Assembly (NCBI RefSeq): GCF_009727055.1
Contig: NC_052349.1
Coordinates: 39,018,994-39,082,993, forward strand
Direction: 5' to 3'
Source of the DNA: Benincasa hispida
Taxonomy: Eukaryota; Streptophyta; Magnoliopsida; Cucurbitales; Cucurbitaceae
DNA: 64,000 bases
The notes under the pieces were generated by a model that saw nothing but the letters and a program-made list of their open reading frames with translations, made no database searches and was not told the DNA's origin. How positions within the stretch are numbered: position 1 is the stretch's first letter; every line of letters begins with the position of its first letter. Shown piece by piece: positions 1 to 11,400 of this stretch. A program made the translations under genes and the position numbers.

Positions 1-738
1 TTTGCTGGCACTAACTACACTTACCCGAAGGCTAGAATGACAACCTTTTAAAGTTCATCAACAATAATTTTGATGTAATATTTTGTGGAGTTTCCTCTTC
101 TTCCCTCGTCTCTTCTACTTTGAAGGTAAATTTATGTGTCTTTTTCTTTTTCTTTTTTCTCTTCTATTTTTAGATTGATTTTTCAGTTTTCTTATTCTCC
201 TCTTTTTTTAGAGTTTTAATGGCCTTTATAAAGACTTAATGAAGAATATAATTTCCTTTCCAATCAAAATTTCCAAGAGAATTGATGATATCAGTCAATA
301 CTCTTTTACACAGAAAAGCTCTCAGACCCTAAATTTGATAGACCACCAATTGTATTTCAATATCAAAGAAGGAGAAATAAGGGTAATTTGGAAAATGAGG
401 AAGTTACGTCAGTTAAGGGAGCAGGGGACCATGACTAGTGAAGGCTTTGATTCGGTTAGAAAATGTTTTGTTTAAAAGTAGGGGGATGCAGGAACAAGGG
501 GCAGAAAAATATTGTGATTAGTATTTTGAGGGCAGGAGAGCTTGACTCTCGCGTGTGAGAGGAAGCTAGAACTGTTTTCCTTTTCTTCGAAGGACTTGTA
601 ATTGCATAGTATATCATATAGTTCATCGCGTACTTAATCGCATAGTGTATCATTTAGTTCATCGCATACTTAATCGCACAAGTATATCGTGTAGTTCATC
701 ACGTGCTTAATAAAAATTCTTCGAGTTGGTTTCTATCA
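1..738 (+). mobile_element. probable 3' part of a Ty3/gypsy 5' LTR
   Basis: AT-rich sequence without a recognisable gene leads into a primer-binding-like site and a gypsy gag, so it is probably LTR sequence whose 5' end lies left of the window. It may end at the CA at 737-738. About 610-715 holds three imperfect copies of a 36-37-bp unit built around tagttcatcgcgtacttaat, followed by an AATAAA-like signal near 709. A short reading frame at 239-475 resembles no family I know and I treat it as chance. No second LTR is present for comparison. Confidence 0.4.
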
Positions 739-741
739 AAT

Positions 742-754
742 TGTTATCAGAGAT
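742..754 (+). promoter_or_regulatory. retrotransposon primer-binding site (PBS-like)
   Basis: The motif tgttatcagagat lies just after the presumed LTR end and just before the gag start. It resembles the usual plant TGGTATCAGAG site, complementary to the initiator methionine tRNA 3' end, with substitutions. Confidence 0.45.
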
Positions 755-771
755 CATACACCTGGGCAGGA

Positions 772-2200
772 ATGACTAAAAAACGATTCGAGGAGAAATT
801 GGAATTATTAGACTAGGAGATCTCTGGTCTTAGGGTAGAGATGCAGAAACTACCGACAATTGAGGAGAACTTAGTATCGTTGGTTAAAAGTATCGATCGA
901 TTGGGAATGCAAGCGAAGAAACACCAGAAAATGCTTATCTTGTATGTAGCGGAAATGACAAAAGGGAAAGCGATAACAACAGAGAAAAAGACGGATCGAG
1001 AAGTGAGATAATGGAAGGATCGAACAGTAATAATTCGAGTGCGATGAATAATTCGATTAAATCAGGAGTAGAAGAGGCGTTACGCGATTGAAGCAAATTC
1101 AAGAAGGTTGAGATACAAGTGTTTAGTGGAAGTAATATGGATTTGTGGCTCTTCAGAGCAGATCGATACTTCCAGATGCATAAGTTGACGGAGTCCGAGA
1201 AGATGACGGTCGTGGTGATTAGCTTTGACGGCACCACATTAGACTGGTACCGATCCAAAGAAGGGAGGGAATCGTTCAAAGATTGGTAGGATTTAAAATG
1301 ATGAATGTTAGTTCGATTTCGATCACTAAGGGAGGGATCAATCTATGGAAGATTCTTGACCATCAGACAGGAATCAACTGTGGAAGCATATCGGAATCTG
1401 TTTGACAAGCTGGTAGCGTCGTTACCTAATCTTCCAATCGAGGTGTTGGAGGAGACTTTTATGAATGGCCTTGCTCCATGGATCAAGGCTGAGGTGGAGT
1501 GTTGGGAATCGACAGGATTGGCTTAGATGATGTCGTTAGCTTAGCGAGTTGGAGATCGGGAGAATGCACGGGTTGAAGTGGGTTAGGCGAAGGTATTCAA
1601 AGGTAAGATCCAAACCCTAAATACTACTAAATTAAATAACGATAATATGAATAAGGCAGGAAATAACGAAGACACGAAAGAAGGAGGAAAATCCGGTGAA
1701 ATGTTTCCGATGAGGACGATTACTCTGTGAGGAGTGTCGACTAATGACAATCGGAGGGAAGTTCTGTCTCGGAGACTAATGGACGCCGAGTTTTAGGCGA
1801 AGAGGGAGAAGGGACTTTGCTTTCGATGTGATGAGAAATATACTGTGGATCATCGATGCAAAGGACGCAACGTCAGAGAACTAAGGTTGCTGGTTGTGCA
1901 TGCGTCTGGTGAGGAAATGAGTTAGACAAAGAGGATGGGTTGAGAGAAGAGGTACTAGAATTGAATATGATGATTGTGAAGGAGGAAGTTTTGGCAATAG
2001 TAGAACTCTCGATGAATTCGGTAGTAGGCTTGACCAATCCACGCACAAGGAAGATTAAGGGAGAGATAAAAGGAAAGCCTGTAGTGATATTGATTGACTG
2101 CGGGGCAAGACACATTTTTATATCGGAAGGAGTGGCTAGAAGATTATCCTTGGAAGTTATGAAAACGACAAGTTATGAAAACGACACATTTTTAATATGA
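772..2200 (+). pseudogene. Ty3/gypsy gag-protease, decayed
   Basis: The first ATG after the PBS-like site opens a coiled-coil-rich gag N-terminus (MTKKRFEEKLELL). The retrotransposon gag core is clear at about 1110-1530, with WLFRADRYFQMHKLTESEK and FDGTTLDWYRS, continuing as YRNLFDKLVASLPNLP and EETFMNGLAPWIKAEVECW. A zinc knuckle follows near 1810-1860 (CFRCDEKYTVDHRC). An aspartic-protease motif is at about 2080-2120 (VVILIDCGARHIFIS, with Cys where the family has Ser or Thr). Homology stops near 2190. No RT, RNase H or integrase follows. At least eight in-frame stops interrupt it, several at CAG or CGA positions (TAG or TGA now), as expected for methylcytosine decay. This is a capsid and protease remnant and cannot be functional. 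Confidence 0.85.
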
Positions 2201-2430
2201 TATTAGAGTTTAATAAGTATTCGGACCAACTTATACATAGCTTCAATATTAGAGGGGACTTTTAAATTCAAGGACCATTTTAAATTAAAAAAAATAGTTA
2301 TTTTGATAACTATTTTAAATGTTAGGTGACCACAATATAAAAATCTTAAAAGGTAAAAACAGAAAATGAGAATTAAACAAGCAACAAGACAAATGATCGA
2401 ACATACTTTTTGTTATTTTATTGTAAATTT
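2201..2430. other. AT-rich spacer, no gene seen
   Basis: The retroelement homology ends and AT-rich sequence with no recognisable coding or repeat structure begins. It probably holds the breakpoint between the gypsy remnant and the MLP-like upstream region. Confidence 0.5.
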
Positions 2431-2434
2431 GAGA

Positions 2435-2790
2435 AAGTGGATTGAGAGCCAAAGTGGAACCAACAAACAAACAACATTATTTTACACATCTTGCTGATCT
2501 GAAACAGATATAACAACTCTAAAAACTTGATTTAAAATACAGTTAGTGGAAAAAGAAAAAAATAAAAATAAGTGTCCATCATGAACTAACACAAGAGTGT
2601 GTTTAAAAAAATTAAAAAGCTGGCCAAATTATTGAGTGGTGTATTTTAAATTTTTCCTAAAATAGTCACCCAAATTCACTATAAAGTCCAGCTCTTAGCC
2701 TGAAGTTATTCTTATCACATCAAAAGAAAATGACTCAAAATCAAATTGATACCATTTCAGTAAAGGTTTTAACTAAAATTTGAGCCATTA
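2435..2790 (+). pseudogene. 5' end of an MLP-like (Bet v 1 family) gene, truncated
   Basis: This stretch aligns by eye with the upstream region of the MLP-like pseudogene at 15178-15520. Shared blocks include attgagagccaaagtgga, the aacaaacaaacaa run, caaattattgagtgg and the approach to the start codon. An ATG at 2730-2732 opens MTQNQIDTISVKVLTKI and then a stop, matching the family's first codons, whose SVKV follows a short variable N-terminus. After about 2800 the similarity is lost and copia sequence follows, so only the promoter and about 17 codons remain. MLPs are small cytosolic ligand-binding proteins usually found in tandem clusters, which fits two copies 12.7 kb apart. The call rests on the match to the second locus. 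Confidence 0.6.
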
Positions 2791-2929
2791 CACGGTTTGG
2801 ATTGATTCAAGAAGAAAGTATTTTTTAAAAAATCAGTTTTATTTACATTTTTTTATCAAAACAGTTTAAAATACACTTTAAAATCTATTTTAAGCGGCTG
2901 CTACAATTCCAATTTTTTCTAAATGACTT

Positions 2930-4500
2930 ATTTTTTAAATTAAAGGAAAAAATTACATTTTTGGTCCTAGGATCAATTAGCCTAGGATCAATATAGCCAA
3001 AATCTCTTTTATCACCAAAAGGTTGCCTACTTTCAATTATCTTGTCTAATCTTTGAGCACCATTGTCACTTTTTAATAGATTCTTTACAGTTATCAAGTT
3101 CTTGCAAACACTAAATTCCTTTTCTTTGAGTAATTTAATCAAATTATCTTTTTCACACACTATCTGCTCAGAAATTTACTTTGTCAAGAAAGGCATTTTT
3201 CTCATCACAATCAAAAGACATGCTTGTCACAAGAAATATTCATTTCATCAATATGCATAGCATCATGCCTCATTCTCTTTTAAGCAAGCAATTCTTCAGT
3301 AAAGACTTATTTTTACTAGATAAAACATTGTATTTCTTTTTAAGCACAACATACTTAGAACTAAGTTTTTCTAAATCATTTTGCATATTTTCAAAAGCTT
3401 CGAACAATTCATTAATAAGAAAGAGGTTCTAGAATACTTCATCAATTTTGTTCATCCTCTTTGTCACTATGAGTCATGAAGCAAAAATTTCCACTTCTTC
3501 ATTATCACTCTCACTTTCGCTTTCATCACTACATCCCAAGTAGCTTTCATTGCTTTCTTCTTGGATTTCTTGGATGATTTGAGAAAAAGGACAATCGGTT
3601 TCTAATATGACCCGGCTTTCTGCATTCATAGCATATTACCTCATCCTTTTTGCTCTTTTTTACTTTTGACTCTTTTGGTTGGAGAGATGCTCTTGAATTG
3701 CTTCTTTCTCTTGATGAAGTTCTTATACTTATGTGAAAGATAGGCAACATCATCTTCATCAGGTCATACTTCATCTTGGGAGTCAACTTCTAAAGAGATG
3801 GTCTTTAAAGCTATACTCTTTCTTTCTTTTTCTTCTCATCCCATGTTTTCTTGACCTTTATCTCATACGTCAACAACGAGCCATGAGTTCATCAGTGGAG
3901 AGAGGTTTTGAGATCCTTTGCCTCTTGAATGGCAGTGACTTTAGGCTCCCATTGTTTTAGGCAAAGACCACAATAGCTTCTTTATCTTCTCAAGATTTTA
4001 GTACTTTTTCCCAAGTCCTTCTAAAGCATTGACAATGTTAGTAAATCTAATAAACATATCGGAAATATGCTTCATTTTCATCAATTTGAAAACATTTCAA
4101 TCGATGAACTAACATGTCAATCTTTGTTTCTTTTTACTTGACTAGTTTCTTCATGTGTAATTTCTAATTTATCCCATATCTCTTAGCGGTTTTGCAAATA
4201 ACACTCTATTATACTCAACTTCATTCAAAGCACAAAAATAAGCAATTAATAGCTTTGCATTTAAAGAGCATGCTTTCTTTTCATTTATTGACCATTCTTC
4301 CTTAGGTTTATAGTGCTAATACCATCAACACTTTTGTTGAAATTTTAAAACTTCCTCAACAATATCCCATAAATCAAATATCAATAGAAAGCAAGAAAAA
4401 TCTCATTCTATTTTTCAAATAACTATAATTAGTACCATTAATGAAATGAGGCTTGTAATAGATTGACTATTGGTAAAAGGGATAAAACCTAAAGTTTCAT
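2930..4500 (-). pseudogene. Ty1/copia gag fragment
   Basis: Read leftwards from the PBS at 4556-4566, the frame starts near 4480 with the copia gag opening (a N-G-T-N-Y-S-Y pattern near 4430), then breaks repeatedly. A zinc knuckle (CYECRKPGHIRN) is read at about 3590-3650. The C-terminal linker ends with a K-I-I-E-S-R-Q-P-F-G-D-K-R-D-F-G-Y stretch near 2990-3050, typical of the long-gag copia group. Protease, integrase, RT and the left LTR are absent, so the element is cut off at about 2.9 kb, next to the MLP-like fragment. Frameshifts and stops throughout make it non-coding. Confidence 0.75.
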
Positions 4501-4555
4501 AGCTAAAAAACAATTAAGTTTATCAAGAAATGAATATTTCAAGAAGAGCAACCCA

Positions 4556-4566
4556 CTCTGATACCA
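4556..4566 (-). promoter_or_regulatory. copia primer-binding site
   Basis: The plus strand reads ctctgatacca, exact complement of the standard TGGTATCAGAG site. It sits two bases left of an LTR beginning TGTTGG and right of the gag start, as expected for a minus-strand element. Confidence 0.8.
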
Positions 4567-5180
4567 ATTGTTGGATCGATATGACAACCCTAGAGGGGGT
4601 GAATAGGGTTTAATTAAACTTTTTTTCTAAATTAACCCAATTAAACTAATTAATACACTTTTTATAAATAATAAGAAATTCAATTTATGCAACAAATAAA
4701 TGACAAAAATATGATAATTTAATTCTATCAAATTTAAGCAAATAAATAGGAACAAACTAAAACATACAATAAATTGCTTAAATTAATTGCAAAAATAAAA
4801 AGGAAAGAGTTAAAGAAGAAAGCACCGTAATTTTATAGTGGTTCAGTCAAACTCGACCTACTCATTCCCCAAGTGCCTCTTGGGAATAAGAATAAAATCT
4901 TTCGATTCTTTCCACGGATTAGAGCCCAACCGTTAACACCCACCGTTTTACGGGTTCAAGAGCAAACTCGATTCTTTGCACGGTTTAGGATCAACCGTTA
5001 CAAATGTTGGAAATTTTTGAAGAACACAATACAACTCTCACTAGAGAGGATTTATAAGTTTAAGCATTCAACAAAAATTTATCTTCACAATACAATAACA
5101 CTCTCTCAGAATAAAATGAAAAAAAAAATTGTGAACTTAGAGAGAGCAACAATGGAACTTTTCAGTTTTGGAGGATTCAC

Positions 5181-7556
5181 TGTAACATCCCGCACCTTTT
5201 TATTTATTTATTAATAATGAAAATTTTCCTTTTTTCAGTAATTGTCCTTGAAGTTGAAGGGCATGTTTGAAATTTTATTTAATTTAAGTATAAGTGGAGG
5301 ATTTAAGTGTTGCCTGAAATTATTCAAAATTATTCAATTGTTCAAATTCAATTTGAAAAGTTATGGTAGGAATAATTATATTTGGAAGAAAAGAAAGGAA
5401 TTAAATAGTATAAAGTGGAATAAGGAACGATTTAATTACAATTATACTATTTCCTTTATTATTATTATTATTATTATTAGTATTTTTTAAAAATAAAAGA
5501 ACCCCCTCATGCCTTCTCCCTCACGCAAGCCCCCCCCCCCTTTTCTGCTTCCAATGCCGCTTCACTACCCCCTCTCAGCCGTCAATCTCCACCGTTCGTG
5601 GGTTCCGGCCGGCCAGATCCAGCGGTCAGACACGCTGCCAGTCGCCCAGCTCTTCAGCCGTGCCTTCCTTGCCATCTTCACAGTTGTCTGATCGCCGTGC
5701 CTTCCTCACTCCTTCCCTTCGCCGCATGAGTCACCGGATCTGTGCGTCACCGTCGCTCCCACTTTGACTTGCCCACTGTGCCGATTTTGCCCAGGTCCGA
5801 GACCAGCCACCGGATTTGCACGTTCGCCGTCCGTTGCCGCTCTAGTCTCTAGCTGCAGCGCCTCCTAGCCCTCTGTTCGTTGTCCGCCACTATCGTCATC
5901 TTTGGGTTCGCCAGATCTGGCAGTTTTAGGTAAGCCTTTTGTGAATTTTTGGGTGGAAGTTTAGGCCCCCATTAAGTTTGGAATGAAGGTTAACTTATTC
6001 GAATTATTTTTGGCCTTAGATTTGAATCGAGGAAACTGTTGGAGGGGCTGTCCAGTGGGTTCGAGATCGTTCGACAAGAGTTTTGGTAAGAGATATAGTC
6101 CTTATTGTTGGTTTGTGGGCATGCTTTGATCACTGAATTAAGTTTGATTTAACCCTTGTATCTCTAAGGTTCCGAGTTGTCGTCCATTGGGAGTTAAAAT
6201 CTGTTGAAAGGAGATTTGGAGTGGTTGTTAATCGAGTTCCTTGGGTAAGATTTTGGGTATTGTGGTTTTGACTCTGAGATGTCGCAATTATTTTTGGACT
6301 GAAACTTAATAGTTGTATTCGTATGTTAGGGTCGTTTCTTCAAACCGCGGTCATCGTTTGGTTGTCTGAGTTTATCTGTGGAATTTCGATTAAGGTAAGT
6401 AATCTTACCACTGGAACTGCCCATGGGCCAGGCTTTATTTGTATGCTAGCATGATGAGTGTATGTTATGGTAAATGTTAGCATGTTGCCTGATAGTATGA
6501 CCTGAACCAAGTATGTTCTGGCACGAGTTCTTTTTTTTTTTTTTAAATATACACCTAGACACTTGATCGTTAGTATGAGATGGTATGTGTTTTCATATGT
6601 TGATATCTGATCTGCTGATGTTGAGGCATACGTGTATGTTGTGGAATTATGATGTTAAGGTATACATGAATGTTGTAGAATATGTTGTTGAGGGCTATGT
6701 GTATGTTGTAGAGCCATGGTATCGAGGATTACATGTATGTCATAGATTCGTACGGTGTTGATTTTTTAACGTTGAGACTGTGTGAATATCCTCACTAATT
6801 AGTTAGATGCTCACCAGTTTTGTGTTTCCTTCGAGATTCACCAGTATATGTTTCCTTTGAGATTCACCAGTTTTGTGTTTCCTTCGGGATTCACCAGTTT
6901 TGTGTTTCCTTCGAGATTCACCAGTATGTGTTTCCTTCCAGATTCACCAGTTTTATTTTTCCTTTAGGATTCACCAGTTTTTGTTTCCTTCGGAATTCAC
7001 CAGTTTTGTGTTTCCTTCGAGATTCACCAATTTTGTGGACATACTTAACTACAGTAGGATAAAACTCAGTCTCATACCTGTTTCATGTGTTTATGTGCCG
7101 TAGGTGGGTATCTAAAGGACATAGATGCCTAGCCTGACCCTAATGGTGGGGTTACTTACTGAGTATTTCATACTCACTCTTTCTTATGTTGATGTTTCAG
7201 GTAAAGGTAAAGATGTACTGACGATGGTGCAGCGGAATTCGTGATCGTGTCACTAGGACTATTTTTTTTTTTTTTCGCTTATGCATCATGAAATTTAAAG
7301 TCTTTATTTTTCCCTTAATATTTAATTTACTGTTTGAAATTTATTATTAAGGATTATTACTTTTATATACTTTTATTAGTCTTTACGAATTTTGGGTACC
7401 CTATTATTGTTTTAACAATTGCATTTAATAAATGTCTTTTGAACTTCTCTTGTTTAATTAGCATTTATTTCAACATAACTGAGCGTCGTTTTAAATTCTA
7501 TGAATGCATTTATTTTAGTCGGCCTAACCTAAGTCCTAGAGGGTCGGGTCGTTACA
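5181..7556. mobile_element. solo LTR of a gypsy-type element, nested in the copia LTR
   Basis: The unit starts TGTAACATCCCGC and ends GGGTCGGGTCGTTACA, an imperfect inverted pair typical of plant gypsy LTRs. No internal domains are present, so it is a solo LTR of 2376 bp. It contains a homopolymer-C and GC-rich block (about 5508-5930) and a 27-bp minisatellite (about 6810-7033). The five bases on each side (ttcac and attat) do not match, so the target duplication is decayed or the ends come from different copies. A small frame at 5509-5691 in the GC block looks like chance. Confidence 0.75.
6810..7033. repeat. 27-bp minisatellite in the solo LTR
   Basis: About eight tandem copies of a unit containing ttcaccagttttgtgtttcc plus ttcgaga. 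Units vary at a few positions and one or two lack a base. Because 27 is a multiple of three, it reads as a repeated nine-residue peptide in open frames. I read that as a by-product, not a gene. Confidence 0.85.
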
Positions 7557-7603
7557 ATTATGAAATATAAAATTTGTTCCTTTAAAATTTGGAAAGGAAG
7601 ATG

Positions 7604-7615
7604 GTTTATATAGAG
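7604..7615 (-). promoter_or_regulatory. TATA box of the copia LTR
   Basis: The minus strand reads ctctatataaac, a good plant TATA element, about 720 bp inside the LTR from its U3 end. The initiation site cannot be placed. Confidence 0.5.
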
Positions 7616-8339
7616 ATGGAAAAATTTTTAGAAACCACAATTAATTTTGACCATTAGATTTTGGAAAAAAAAAATCAATGGTGAAGATTTTAAACTAAAT
7701 TAGTCGTTAGATACAAACAAAATATAATATTAAATTCCTTTTCTTTTGAAATTCATTTTCTTTTTAAAATTAATCCAAAAAATAAAAAAAATATACCATG
7801 TGTCAAAAACTAGCCGTTAGACACATAAAATAATATTAAATCTATTTTTCTTTTAATTCATTTTCTTTTTAAATTCATTCTCTTTAAAGTCCATCCAAAA
7901 ATAAAAAACATACCATGTGTAAAAAACTAGCCGTTAGACACAAACATAAAATAATATTAAATTTATTTTCCTTTTAAATTTCTTTTTAATTTCAATTTTT
8001 TTTTTATTTTAAACGAATCCAAAAATCAAAAGTCCATCATATGTTAATCTCTTAATGATTTGCCACATGTCTACATACAAATGGTCTTGTTATGCCCCAT
8101 CATCCAGCACAGTATTTTCTCTATAAACTTGTTTCAGTCATATCGTCTTTGTTTTAGCTCCGATTTGTGTGATTCAAGAGGTGTTGCAATCGTTGTTCCG
8201 AGCTCTACGTTATGGTCATATTAAAATACTAAGATTTTCAGTAATTAAAAATTGAGTTTGTTATCATCAAAACATTGATTAACTAATTAATTAAAATTAA
8301 TTAATTTGAGATTAAGGGCCAAAAAGCCAACAATGTCTA

Positions 8340-8998
8340 CCAGATGGAGCAGGGCCGAAGATATCATTCCCCATCCCTAACCTCGCTTTCCATTTCATTC
8401 CTCATCCCCGTGAAATTCCCCACAGGAATCGGGGTAGAGATTTCGCGCAGGAAATTTGCGGGGATCCGGTTCTTCTTGAGGAATTTTTTTCGTTATTTTT
8501 TTGTAAAAATTAATTAATTTAAATCACTAATGTGAGCAAATTTTAATTAAATAATTAAATTTTCATTAAATAGTTTATTATTGTTAGTTTTAAATGAAAA
8601 TTTGAATTTAAAGATAAAATACTCAAATTTTGGCCTAAAAAAGCTAATTACTTTTTTTAGTAGAAAGAAGTAAATATAAATCAAATTATTCACATATATA
8701 ATCTAAATTTAAATATTCAATGTAAACATATTCATTATCATTCCCAATAAATAATCAAATTTAAATTTAAATGTAATATTTATATAATGATAATAACAAC
8801 ATAACATTAGATAACTATAGTAAATAAATATGTAGAAGCTAATTGGGGTGGGGATGGGGAACGGGCAGAGGGGTGGGGGCGGGGGCGGGGACAAGGAATG
8901 CATTCCCCGACCCTGTCCCTATTTAGCTCACGAGAATTTTTTTTCTCACTCCTTCCCACATTCCCCGCCTAATCGGGGAATCCCCATCTCGTTCCTAT
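8340..8998. mobile_element. MITE-like element with GC-rich arms
   Basis: Two arms rich in ggggaat and attcccc words (about 8365-8465 and 8840-8990) flank an AT-rich core. The pattern resembles the better-defined hAT-type MITE at 45833-46254. Exact termini and a target duplication could not be fixed. A small minus-strand proline-rich frame at 8709-8903 comes from the C-rich arm and is not a gene. Confidence 0.4.
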
Positions 8999-9129
8999 GC
9001 AGAAATTGAAACAGCTCTAGTTAAGTTCTTGAAGTGTTCGTGGAAGTAATGATGTTGGGGGCTTGTGGTGAGTGACATCATCAACGAGGCTGATGGACTG
9101 AGAATGGAAACCCCACAGTGGTGGCAACA

Positions 9130-9212
9130 GTGGCGTTGGTGATGACGGCGAAGGTGGTAATGGTGGTGGTGGTGGCGGTGATGGCGACGGTGGTAGTGGT
9201 GGGGATTTGAAC
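9130..9212. repeat. GGT/GAT trinucleotide microsatellite
   Basis: Irregular run of ggt, gat, ggc and gac triplets. On the opposite strand it translates as a histidine-rich peptide, which I consider a by-product of the repeat. Confidence 0.75.
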
Positions 9213-9480
9213 GTTGGTTTTTTTTCCTTTTTCTTTTTTCCAAATATAAATACAAATTGAAACTAATAGAACACAAAATTCAACACGAAATCATCCACCT
9301 TCGAGGATAAGGAGAATAACAAAATCCGGAAGACCTCATTCCAGACGTAGGAGAATCTGAAAGAGGAAGGCAAAATATCTAAGTTATAAACTACTTTGTT
9401 CGCCTCTCAAGAGACTTTACAAAGAAAACGCTGATTTGAGTGTTTGGGACTTTAAATGATTGTGAAAACATTGATTCCTT
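9213..9480. other. no recognisable gene
   Basis: On the minus strand a tttcag followed by an open stretch (about 9250-9365) could be a splice acceptor and a short exon, but the peptide resembles nothing I know. The stretch ends at the copia LTR at 9481. Confidence 0.3.
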
Positions 9481-9813
9481 TGTTATGAAATTGAGGAGCA
9501 AAACGGAAATACGGATATGAAATATATAATATAATAATATTTTTATATAACAATAATAAATAAATAAAAACTAAAATTATAAAATTGGTAAATGAGAAAT
9601 TTTAGTGGAATTTGGTGTGCATTTCTCACCAATGGGTATATCATCTTAAGATCCATCAAATGCCACTATTTATATGTAATGTGACAAGTAGGATGTGGAC
9701 TTACATGGACACCAAGCATGAATTACTACAAAACACATGGACAACATGAATGGCGACACATGGTCTTTGGGACACTAACCAATTATCTATTTTTTATTAT
9801 AATATTCATAATA
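9481..9813 (-). repeat. 3' LTR of the copia element
   Basis: 333 bp, ends TGTTATGAA and TTCATAATA, paired with 14740-15079. It contains the conserved block aagatccatcaaatgccac and a TATA-like cactatttata (minus-strand tataaatag) near 9663-9674. Confidence 0.9.
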
Positions 9814-9954
9814 CTCCCCCTTAGATGCCCATATATATATATGAAATATACCTTGTTAAAACCTTACTAGAAAAAATCCAATAAAAAAAAACCTAGTGAA
9901 GGAAAAAAAGTACACATTTCATATAATACGTACTCCTAAAAGAATACAATATAT

Positions 9955-10500
9955 TTACTCCCCTTCATGAAAACATCTCTTAAGATCTTTGAGTCGCCGC
10001 ATTCCAATGTTGTGCACCACTTTTTCAAAAGTTGCGGTTGGTAATACTTTTGTAAATAAGTCTGTGAGGTTATCCTTCGAACAAACTTTTTGTACAGTGA
10101 TGTCGCCATTTTCTTCACGATCATGAATGTAGAAAAGCTTCAGTGTTCTATCTCCTTTAATATATTCTCCTTTGATTTGAGCTATGCAAAGTTTGTTGTC
10201 TTCGTATAATATTGTTGGAAGATTTTTATTAGAAGACAAGCTACACGTTTCACGAATGTGTTGAGTCATTGACCTTAGCCATACACATTTTCGACTAGCC
10301 TCGTGAATTGCAAGAATTTTATCATGATTTGAGGAAGTAGTTATTATAGTCTGTTTCACCGATCGAAATGGTATAGCAGTTCCTCCACATGTGAACAGAT
10401 AACCTATTTGAGATCTATCTTTGTGTGGATTAGATAAATATCCAGAATCTGTATAACCAACTAGATCAAAATTTGATTTATTTGAATAAAAAAAACTCAT
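9955..10500 (-). pseudogene. copia RNase H domain
   Basis: The longest open copia segment in the window, 181 codons. It starts with a D-L-V-G-Y-T-D-S-G-Y motif carrying the first catalytic Asp. SVKQTIITTSS and the ILYEDNKLCI block (Asp of the active site) follow, then KLFYIHDREENGDITVQKV and a TDLFTKVL segment near the C-terminus. It removes the RNA strand during reverse transcription in a live element. Some family residues are replaced (for example HDKILAIHEA where an EAEY-type motif is usual) and the rest of the polyprotein is broken. Confidence 0.85.
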
Positions 10501-11400
10501 ATCGATTGTTTCTTAGAGATAAGGAAGTATATGCTTAATTCCGTTCCAATGTTTTTTTGTAGGAGAAGAACTATATCTAGCTAATAAATTTACTGAAAAT
10601 ACAGTATCTGATCTTGTATATTTAGCAAGATACATAAGGGCACCAATTACACTAAGATATGGTACTTCAAGACTAAGAAGTTCTTCATTATCTTCTCGAG
10701 GTCGAAATATATCTTTTGTTTATATCCAATGAATGGACTTCCATTGGAATATTTAATTGATGTGCTTTGTTCATATAAATTCTTTTCAAAAATTTTTCTG
10801 TATAAGTTGACTGATGAATAAATATTCCATCTGCTAAATGCTCAATTTGCAAACCAAGGTAAAATTTTGTTTTTCCGAGATCTGTTATCTCAAATTCTTT
10901 CTTAAGATATTCTATTGCCTTTGAAAGCTCTTCAAGAGTTCCAATTATATTCAAGTCATCAACATATACAGTTATAATAGCAAATCCTGATTGTGATTTC
11001 TTTATAAAAACACACGGACATATTGGATTATTTTGATATCATTCTTTCAATAAATATCTACCCAAGCGATTGTACCACATCTATTTTGATTGTTTCAATT
11101 CATATAGTGATCTCTGTAACTTTATTGAATACCATTCTCGGGAATTTGAAGTATATGTTTAGGTACCTTAAATTCTTCTGGGATTCTATATAAATATCGT
11201 TATCAAGAGATCCATATAAATATGTTGTGACTACATCTATAAGATGCATATCCATACTTTTATATAGAGTCAAGCCAATTAAATATCTTAATGTAATTGC
11301 ATCCACCATCGGAGAATACGTCTCCTCAAAATCAATACCAGATCTTTGTGAAAAACCATGTGCAACTATTCTTGCTTTAAACCTCATTATTTTCATTTCT
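10501..11400 (-). pseudogene. copia reverse transcriptase domain
   Basis: Two open blocks carry RT homology. The upstream block (11100-11396) has FKARIVAHGFSQRSGIDFEE and YSPMVDAITLRYLIGL. The downstream block (10688-10954) has LKKEFEITDLGKTKFYLGLQ. Between them the catalytic YVDD box is intact on the minus strand at about 10952-10965 (TVYVDDLNIIGT). Stops and frameshifts separate the blocks, including near 10685 and 10985-11100. It is recognisable but dead. Confidence 0.85.

Larger units (their letters stand above)
4569..8332 (-). mobile_element. copia 5' LTR, split by a younger LTR
   Basis: The left end TGTTGG and the right end CCAACA are inverted repeats of each other, which is the expected LTR ending. 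The left end abuts the PBS. The LTR is interrupted by the element at 5181-7556, so its own length is about 1.39 kb (4569-5180 plus 7557-8332). A minus-strand TATA box at about 7604-7615 places the U3 part on the right and R-U5 on the left, consistent with transcription toward the gag at 4.5-2.9 kb. The other LTR has been lost. Confidence 0.75.

Noticed and set aside
5509..5691. Proline-rich 60-codon frame in the GC block of a solo LTR
   Set aside because: GC-rich LTR sequence with a C homopolymer; no domain, and open length is unremarkable.
8995..9276. Histidine-rich protein on the minus strand
   Set aside because: It follows from a GGT/GAT microsatellite.
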